Shown one piece after another: positions 1 to 5,061 of a DNA stretch of 5,061 bases. A model generated the notes under the pieces. It ran no database searches and had not been told where the DNA came from. It saw only the letters and a program-made list of their open reading frames with translations. This stretch comes from Bacteroidota bacterium (GTDB lineage: Bacteria; Bacteroidota; Bacteroidia; NS11-12g; UBA955): the NCBI GenBank assembly GCA_030836345.1, contig JAURQA010000193.1, positions 1-5,061 of the forward strand, written 5' to 3'. Position numbers and translations under genes: made by a program. Numbering within the stretch: position 1 is the stretch's first letter; the number at the start of each line of letters is the position of its first letter.

Positions 1-45
1 AAGCCCGTTGGCAGTATCAAAAACAAAGTACTATTTTCGTGGCCT

Positions 46-2445
46 ATGCGCTATTTATTTATCGTTTTTATTCTCACAGGTTTAACACTCCAAGCACAAA
101 CAAAAAAGGTTCACAGTTACTATGAAGATGCAGGCTCGCACCAGCGAAGTAGAAATATTGATGTAACACATATGTTCTTAGATGTTCGTTTTGAACCCGA
201 GAACAAAAAGGTGATTGGAGAGGTGACGCATACATTTACCACAAAGCAAAATGATGTTGACACCATTTTTTTAGATGGAATAGATATTTCCATTGAAGAA
301 GCTTTTATTGATGGATTATCCGTGAATTACAAACAGGTTAAAGGAGGTGTTGTATTTTACCCAAGACTAGAGCAGATGTACAATACCCTCCACAAATTGC
401 GCATTTCTTATGAAGCTACACCAAAAAAAGGCATCTACTTCATTGGGTGGAATCAGCCCCCATCGAAAGATTTGGTTCATGAAACTAGAAGGCAAATATG
501 GACTCAAGGCCAAGGGATTGATCATCGACATTGGATTCCGATGGTAGATGATAGAGCCGATAAGTTTATTACTGAAGTACGTGTAACATTTGATTCTTCC
601 TATCGTGTTTTATCAAACGGTAGGTTAATAGAAAAAAACGGTAACACCGACCAAACTCACTGGCATTACAAAATTAACAACCCACACTCGGGATATCTCT
701 TAATGTTAGCTATTGATAAATATGCAGTAAAGAAAGGAAGAACAAAAGGAGGCGTAGAAACCGAGTTTTGGTACTATCCTGAGCATCCAGAAAAGGTAGA
801 ACCATCTAGCAGGTATACCGAAGAAATTATTGATTTTTTAGAAAAAGAAACTGGGTATAAGTATGCTTGGGGAAAATATTCTCAAGCCATGGTGCAAGAT
901 TTTATGTATGGTGCTATGGAAAATACCAGTGCCACTATTTTTGGCGATTTCTTTTGGGTGGATGAACGAGCCTACCTCGATAGAAATTATGTAATGGTTA
1001 ATTGCCATGAGGCTACACACCAATGGTTTGGTGATTTAATTACGGCTCGCAACGATGGCGACCACTGGCTTCAAGAAAGTTTTGCCACCTACTATCCTGG
1101 TATTTTTGAATCAGAAATTGGTACTAAAAGTGACATGTATTGGTACTTTAGAGGAAGAATGAATAGCGCCTTAGAAGCAGGCCTTAAAGATGATTTGCCT
1201 GTTGCCCACAGTGAGGGAGGTACAGCCCGACATTATCCTAAAGGAGCAAGCGTGCTTTACATGATGCAGCATGTGATGGGTCGCACAAATTTTAACCGTG
1301 GAATAAATCTCTATTTAAACCGCAATGCATTTAAAGGAGTTGAAACTCATGACTTGCAAAGGGCCATGATAGATGCCACGGGGTTAAATATGGATTGGTT
1401 CTTAGATCAATGGATATACAGAGGTGGAGAACCCACCTACAAGGTAGAGCTCATTGAAGATGAAAGACAGGTTCAAATGCAAATAGAACAAACCCAAGAA
1501 ATGAGAGAAACCGTTGGTTTGTTTAGAATGCCCATAGACTTAGCCGTTTATTATGCCAATGGATCTGTGGATAGGCGAACCGTTATGATTGATAAAGCCA
1601 TTCAAAAAGTCACCTTTGATAAAGGCGATAAAGGCCCCGTTTCATTTGCTTTATTTGATGAAGGCAGCTTTTTATTGAAGAAAGTCTCCTTTAAAAAGAC
1701 GGTAGATCAACACTTAGCCCAATTAAAAAATGCTGCTTTCGTTATGGATCGCTATGATGCAGTTCTTGGATTAAAAGAGGTAACGCTTCGTATGAAAAAA
1801 GAAGCCCTAGAAAATGCATATAAAGTTGAATCATTTGACCAATTAAAGGCTGAAATTGCAAAGCAATTAGCCAAGGATGATGCCTGGGCCAAGAAACTGG
1901 TTGATGCGAAAGAAGTAGAAGTGCGGAGAGCGCTTGTAAATACGTTATCAGCAGAGGAAAAGAACAATGAAATTTTCTTAAAACTCCTCAAAGACTCGAG
2001 CTATTCAATTATAGCAACAGCTATGGATAAGCTTGCCTTAAGTGCTTATAAAGACACCTTTGCTATAATGGATGCAGTAAAAAATACCACTGGTCATACC
2101 CACAATATTAAGATTAAATACCTCGCGCTCAATGCCCTTGGGAACCAACCGGAAAACCAAATAAACCGCAGTTTAATAGCAGATTTTGCAGGTCCATCCT
2201 ATGAGTTTAGAACTCGGATCAATGCCTTTAAAGCTATAAAGTCCTTAAAGTTATCCGATGATCTAATTGTTGCAAACCTTATTGAAGCGCTAACCAGCTT
2301 TAACAGACGTCTTGCTGGGCCCGCTCTATCAACTCTAAAGGGGCTTTCTGGAAATTTAGACCAAATTAAAAAAGAAGTAGCTAAATTACCCGCCTCCGAA
2401 AAATTAAAGATTGAAATGCTCCTAAAGTCTGCCAAAATACTCTAA
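46..2445 (+). CDS. M1 family zinc metallo-aminopeptidase, exported
   Basis: The 799-residue protein is a zinc aminopeptidase that should remove N-terminal residues from peptides. Seen in the sequence: a signal peptide at residues 1-17/18 (basic R2, hydrophobic core, LQA-Q cleavage region), an N-terminal beta-sandwich at about 38-225, the GAMEN motif at 289-293 that holds the substrate N-terminus, and HEATH at 321-325 with E344, giving the HExxH-x18-E zinc site. H321, H325 and E344 should bind zinc, with E322 as the general base. Y397 in the HYPKG context matches the catalytic tyrosine of the family. A short beta domain covers about 465-550, and a helical, HEAT-like region fills about 555-799. 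The length is normal for bacterial M1 enzymes and all key residues are present. No T9SS sorting tail or lipobox is seen, so a periplasmic or envelope location is inferred. M46 is chosen because it begins the signal peptide, but the frame stays open to the left edge, so an upstream start cannot be excluded. Substrate preference cannot be read. The next gene follows after 29 bases. Confidence 0.96.
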   Translation: MRYLFIVFILTGLTLQAQTKKVHSYYEDAGSHQRSRNIDVTHMFLDVRFEPENKKVIGEVTHTFTTKQNDVDTIFLDGIDISIEEAFIDGLSVNYKQVKGGVVFYPRLEQMYNTLHKLRISYEATPKKGIYFIGWNQPPSKDLVHETRRQIWTQGQGIDHRHWIPMVDDRADKFITEVRVTFDSSYRVLSNGRLIEKNGNTDQTHWHYKINNPHSGYLLMLAIDKYAVKKGRTKGGVETEFWYYPEHPEKVEPSSRYTEEIIDFLEKETGYKYAWGKYSQAMVQDFMYGAMENTSATIFGDFFWVDERAYLDRNYVMVNCHEATHQWFGDLITARNDGDHWLQESFATYYPGIFESEIGTKSDMYWYFRGRMNSALEAGLKDDLPVAHSEGGTARHYPKGASVLYMMQHVMGRTNFNRGINLYLNRNAFKGVETHDLQRAMIDATGLNMDWFLDQWIYRGGEPTYKVELIEDERQVQMQIEQTQEMRETVGLFRMPIDLAVYYANGSVDRRTVMIDKAIQKVTFDKGDKGPVSFALFDEGSFLLKKVSFKKTVDQHLAQLKNAAFVMDRYDAVLGLKEVTLRMKKEALENAYKVESFDQLKAEIAKQLAKDDAWAKKLVDAKEVEVRRALVNTLSAEEKNNEIFLKLLKDSSYSIIATAMDKLALSAYKDTFAIMDAVKNTTGHTHNIKIKYLALNALGNQPENQINRSLIADFAGPSYEFRTRINAFKAIKSLKLSDDLIVANLIEALTSFNRRLAGPALSTLKGLSGNLDQIKKEVAKLPASEKLKIEMLLKSAKIL

Positions 2446-2474
2446 TTGGCACGAATATTGTTGAAATATAAGGC

Positions 2475-2774
2475 ATGAAGGTTAAAATCGTCTTACTCAG
2501 CTTTGTCTTTTGCATTGCAGGCGCCCTAAAAGCCAATAATGGTTCTATCAAAATATCGCCTAACCCTGCAAATAAGAAAGTTACCATTAGTGTTGAGCAG
2601 GAGCAATTAGTAAAAATTGAACTCTATTCCATTCTTGGACAAAAAATACTTTCACATTCCTCCATTGGAACTTCTACCACCTTGGACATTCACAAAATAC
2701 CCAATGGGCTGTACCTCGTAAATGTGAGTTATGGAAATTCGATGGTAGTGCACCGCTTAAAAATTAACCATTAA
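2475..2774 (+). CDS. Small secreted protein consisting almost only of a T9SS type A sorting domain
   Basis: This 99-residue protein has a signal peptide at about 1-20 (K2, K4, hydrophobic 5-17, likely cleavage after A20) followed directly by a T9SS type A C-terminal sorting domain (Por_Secre_tail type). The family hallmarks are all visible: ISPNPANKKVTIS at 27-39, KIELYSILGQKIL at 47-59, the D71-to-GLY segment with IPNGLYLVNV at 75-84, and a basic final strand, VHRLKIN, at 92-98. In known T9SS substrates this beta-sandwich sits behind a large cargo domain and directs outer-membrane translocation, then is usually removed as the cargo is anchored or released. Here there is no cargo. The start is well fixed: an in-frame TAA at 2469-2471 lies one codon before the ATG. 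The 29-base gap to the aminopeptidase suggests one operon. It could be a functional mini-protein, a remnant of a larger substrate, or a tag acting in trans; these cannot be told apart from sequence alone. Confidence 0.88.
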   Translation: MKVKIVLLSFVFCIAGALKANNGSIKISPNPANKKVTISVEQEQLVKIELYSILGQKILSHSSIGTSTTLDIHKIPNGLYLVNVSYGNSMVVHRLKINH

Positions 2775-2991
2775 GTTTAATTATCCACATCCCTTTGAGT
2801 TGAGGTTTCAGCTATTTACATCGGCAAAAATGTCGGTTCATTCTATTTATTGTTGAATTAAAATGATCCATTTATTTTAGTGAAAAGACCTTACTTTGCT
2901 TCTTAACGTAGCGGAAAATATATTTTTTTCTTTGCCCCCAAAGCACTTATTTTGAGGATTGTAACGTTTACCCTAGTAATACAACTACATT
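2775..2991. other. 217-base AT-rich intergenic region
   Basis: This gap separates the probable aminopeptidase/sorting-domain operon from the PorE-like gene. Reading frames here are trivial (for example an ATG at 2830 followed by only seven more codons). Two weak inverted repeats are visible: ACAT/ATGT at 2818-2821 and 2830-2833, and AAATG/CATTT at 2861-2865 and 2869-2873 with a three-base loop. Neither is GC-rich or followed directly by a T-run, so no intrinsic terminator is called. The gap length and the candidate promoter near 2895-2934 suggest that the lipoprotein gene has its own transcription start. No Shine-Dalgarno sequence is seen ahead of 2992, as is usual in Bacteroidota. Confidence 0.6.
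2895..2934 (+). promoter_or_regulatory. Candidate Bacteroidota-type promoter for the PorE-like gene
   Basis: TTTG at 2895-2898 is followed after 20 bases by TATATTTT at 2919-2926. This fits the Bacteroidota primary-sigma pattern (TTTG or TTG, about 19-21 bases, TAnnTTTG) with one mismatch at the last base. A second possible -7 element, TTTCTTTG, lies at 2927-2934 and is followed by GCCCCC; it also has one mismatch but no well-spaced upstream partner. Either would leave a leader of roughly 50-60 bases before the ATG at 2992. The region is AT-rich, so chance matches are likely and the call is tentative. Confidence 0.35.
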
Positions 2992-5061
2992 ATGATCAAT
3001 TCTAGTTCAAACAGATTTTTACATTACCTGTACCTAAGTGTGCTTTCTACAGTCCTTTTTCTTGGTGCGTGTAAGTCTTACTCCCTTGATAAAGCGAAAG
3101 AAGAGTACGATAAGGGTTATTATGCTACTGCTGCCCAAGAGGCCACAGAAGTAAGCAAAGACCGTAAAATTGATAAAGAATCCAAAAACAAAGCCTATTT
3201 ATTAGCCGCAGAGTCTTATCGTATGTCAAACGATTATAAGAATGCTACTAAATACTTCGATAAGTATCTAAAATACGACCCCAAGAATACGGATGCACTT
3301 TTGCACCGAGCCGATTGCTTGAAAAGCTTAGAAAAAGATGAAGATGCAGTTGAAGCCTACACGACTTATTTACAAGAAGTCCCTGGAGATTCATTTGCCA
3401 TTTACCGCAGAAAAGGGTTAGAAATGAAACTTACCTGGGATCCAGATAGCAGTAGGTATAAAGTAGAAAATTTTAAAGAAGCCAATACGAAAGCCTCAGA
3501 TGATTGGGCTCCAATGATAGCAGCTCGAAGAGATAAATTGCTTTATTTGGCCTCTGACAGAGCAGGCGGAGTATCAAAAAAGATAGACGCCATTAGCTTT
3601 AACACCTATAGTGATATTTGGTTTATGGAAAAAACAACCAAACGAGGCAAGGTGCGATGGAGTAAGCCACAGCTATTAAAAGAAGCCAGTACAAAGTATA
3701 ATGACGGTGCATTAGCATTTAATACGCGTTTTAGTAATATGTTCATGACTCAATGCAACGGGCTTGACGGTAAAGGACAAAACTGTATGATTTACGCTAT
3801 GAAAAAAATAGGTAAAGATTGGTTAATTCAAGATCCATTAAGTTTTTGTACCGAAGATTCTGCAAGTTTTTATGGACACCCAACGCTAAGCGCAGATGGT
3901 TCACAAATGTTTTTCAGTAGTGATAGAGAAGGAGGATATGGAGGATTTGACCTTTGGGTATCTAATTATACTAAAAGGGGTAAGACTTGGAGTGATCCTG
4001 TAAATCTAGGACCCAATATTAATACAGCGGGCAATGAATACTATCCCTTTTTTAATAAGGGAGACAACAAACTATATTTTAGTAGTGACGGTTGGCCAGG
4101 AGCAGGTGGCTTAGATATTTTTAAAATAGACCCAACGGATGATGTAACGGTTTGGAAGAAATTACAAAACCTAAAGCTTCCAATGAATTCTGGAGGCGAT
4201 GATTTAGGCATTACTTTCAACCGAGATGATCCAAACTCAGGATACTTTTCGAGTAACAGAGGGGCCAAGCGAAATAATTTTGATATTTATAAATTCTATA
4301 TTGAGCCTTGCTCCATTACCTTAGAAGGTGTAATTACAGATTGTGAAACAACAGAACCTATCCCGAATGCAATTATTCGAATTACCAATGACAAAGACAC
4401 TTCAGTAATTAATCTTACTGCTGATGCGAAAGGAAGATATGACCTTATTATTGAGGGAGATAAAAATTTCCGCATTGAAGTAAGTGCTCCTAACAATCCG
4501 GTAGATCCAAAACACGAATATTATTTTGCAGCAGATGATCAAAAGGTCTCAACCATGGATATGGAATGCGGTGCTTTTCAGCGAAATTTCTGCATGGAAA
4601 ACCCCATTATAAAATTGCTTACATTACCTATCTATTACGATTTGGACAAAGCATTTATCCGTCCAGATGCAGAAAAAGTATTGGATGATTTTGCAAAAAG
4701 CATCATGCTAAAGTATCCAAAATTGTATGCTGAACTTGGTTCACATACCGATTGTAGAGCTAGCATGGCGCATAACGAGGATTTAGCAACAAGACGAGCA
4801 AAAAATGCCGTAGACTATCTGGTCAGCAAGTGGAAAATTGATTCTGCACGAATAACCTGGAAAGGATATGGAGAAAAGGAACTTGTAAATAATTGTGCTT
4901 GTGAACCAGATAATAATGCCGGATTAACCCCATACATTAAAGGAAAAACCCGTAAGATGGTCGAAATCAGTGAAGGAGGCGTAGTAACAAAGACCTATTA
5001 TCAAGATTATGATCCGAGTGAGATTATTACGGAAGACGGAAAATTATTTGTGAATTGCGAC
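2992..5061 (+). CDS. porE: PorE-like OmpA-family lipoprotein, T9SS-associated (3' end beyond window)
   Basis: This frame is open for 690 codons without a stop and leaves the window, so the C-terminus is missing. Seen in order: a lipoprotein signal with lipobox LGAC (C27 is the lipidated residue); TPR-like helices at about 33-145; a PD40-type beta-propeller with at least five blades, near 172-212, 237-270, 296-326, 349-378 and 404-434, with repeated FSSDR/FSSDG/FSSNR and D-(I/L)-(W/F/Y) signatures; a carboxypeptidase-regulatory-like beta domain at about 440-500, flanked by C440, C451, C526 and C534; and an OmpA C-terminal peptidoglycan-binding domain from about 546 to 660 (SHTD at 584-587, N595, L598, R602-A603; D587 and R602 are the expected diaminopimelate contacts). 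This is the architecture of PorE (PG1058) of Porphyromonas gingivalis, a T9SS component thought to tie the outer-membrane machinery to peptidoglycan. The start is fixed by an in-frame TAA at 2977-2979. The symbol rests on architecture; Bacteroidota often carry several paralogues of this shape, so true orthology is not proven. Confidence 0.87.
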   Translation, partial: MINSSSNRFLHYLYLSVLSTVLFLGACKSYSLDKAKEEYDKGYYATAAQEATEVSKDRKIDKESKNKAYLLAAESYRMSNDYKNATKYFDKYLKYDPKNTDALLHRADCLKSLEKDEDAVEAYTTYLQEVPGDSFAIYRRKGLEMKLTWDPDSSRYKVENFKEANTKASDDWAPMIAARRDKLLYLASDRAGGVSKKIDAISFNTYSDIWFMEKTTKRGKVRWSKPQLLKEASTKYNDGALAFNTRFSNMFMTQCNGLDGKGQNCMIYAMKKIGKDWLIQDPLSFCTEDSASFYGHPTLSADGSQMFFSSDREGGYGGFDLWVSNYTKRGKTWSDPVNLGPNINTAGNEYYPFFNKGDNKLYFSSDGWPGAGGLDIFKIDPTDDVTVWKKLQNLKLPMNSGGDDLGITFNRDDPNSGYFSSNRGAKRNNFDIYKFYIEPCSITLEGVITDCETTEPIPNAIIRITNDKDTSVINLTADAKGRYDLIIEGDKNFRIEVSAPNNPVDPKHEYYFAADDQKVSTMDMECGAFQRNFCMENPIIKLLTLPIYYDLDKAFIRPDAEKVLDDFAKSIMLKYPKLYAELGSHTDCRASMAHNEDLATRRAKNAVDYLVSKWKIDSARITWKGYGEKELVNNCACEPDNNAGLTPYIKGKTRKMVEISEGGVVTKTYYQDYDPSEIITEDGKLFVNCD

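Noticed and set aside
7..45. A promoter-like pair, GTTG at 7-10 and TATTTTCG at 32-39, with a 21-base spacer, just before the aminopeptidase ATG.
   Set aside because: Both elements carry mismatches and the implied start would fall at the ATG, requiring a leaderless transcript. The left edge hides the true upstream context.
3..125. An open frame from the left edge to TGA at 123-125 that could be the 3' end of an upstream gene.
   Set aside because: It would overlap the aminopeptidase by about 80 bases, and only 40 residues are visible with no recognisable family. A second frame also stays open from the edge to TAA at 83-85, so neither can be preferred.
838..2587. Several minus-strand open frames of about 60-80 codons opposite the aminopeptidase and the start of the small gene.
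   Set aside because: They are antisense shadows of a strongly supported coding frame, with low-complexity Ser/Phe/Ile-rich translations and no recognisable domain.
2861..2873. The inverted repeat AAATG-ATC-CATTT as a terminator after the sorting-domain gene.
   Set aside because: The stem is only five AT-rich pairs, and the following bases do not form a proper T-run, so an intrinsic terminator is not supported.
2961..2971. The near-palindrome GTAACGTTTAC as an operator.
   Set aside because: The half-sites are four bases with one central mismatch, which is expected by chance in AT-rich DNA, and no regulator gene is nearby.
4041..4496. Two minus-strand open frames of 66 and 75 codons opposite the PorE-like gene.
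   Set aside because: They lie entirely inside the propeller and regulatory-like domain coding region, whose sense frame shows clear family motifs; the antisense products show none.

Overview
The window carries three genes, all on the + strand: a complete M1-family zinc aminopeptidase, a complete 99-residue secreted protein that is almost nothing but a type IX secretion system (T9SS) C-terminal sorting domain, and a PorE-like OmpA-family lipoprotein that is still open at the right edge. The organism is a member of the Bacteroidota, probably a low-GC free-living or flavobacterial-type lineage. The evidence is the T9SS sorting domain, the TPR / beta-propeller / regulatory-like / OmpA architecture of the third gene, AT-rich DNA, and the lack of convincing Shine-Dalgarno sequences in front of the starts. 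Genus and species cannot be read from this window.

Layout: positions 1-45 are the edge of an upstream region with no assignable gene. The aminopeptidase (46-2445) has a signal peptide, an intact GAMEN exopeptidase motif, an HExxH-x18-E zinc site and a helical C-terminal domain. Only 29 bases separate it from the small sorting-domain protein (2475-2774), so the two are probably co-transcribed. A 217-base AT-rich gap (2775-2991) follows. It contains a candidate Bacteroidota-type promoter and no convincing terminator. The PorE-like lipoprotein starts at 2992 and runs past 5061.

How the genes may fit together: the lipoprotein resembles a structural, peptidoglycan-binding part of the T9SS, and the small protein carries the address tag that the T9SS recognises on its cargo. 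The aminopeptidase has a signal peptide but no visible sorting tag, so it is best read as a periplasmic or envelope enzyme that trims peptides. A shared T9SS role is an inference from adjacency and domain content. The most unusual item is the sorting domain standing alone, without cargo. Nothing here amounts to a clearly new system, and there are no mobile elements, RNA genes or CRISPR repeats that I can support.
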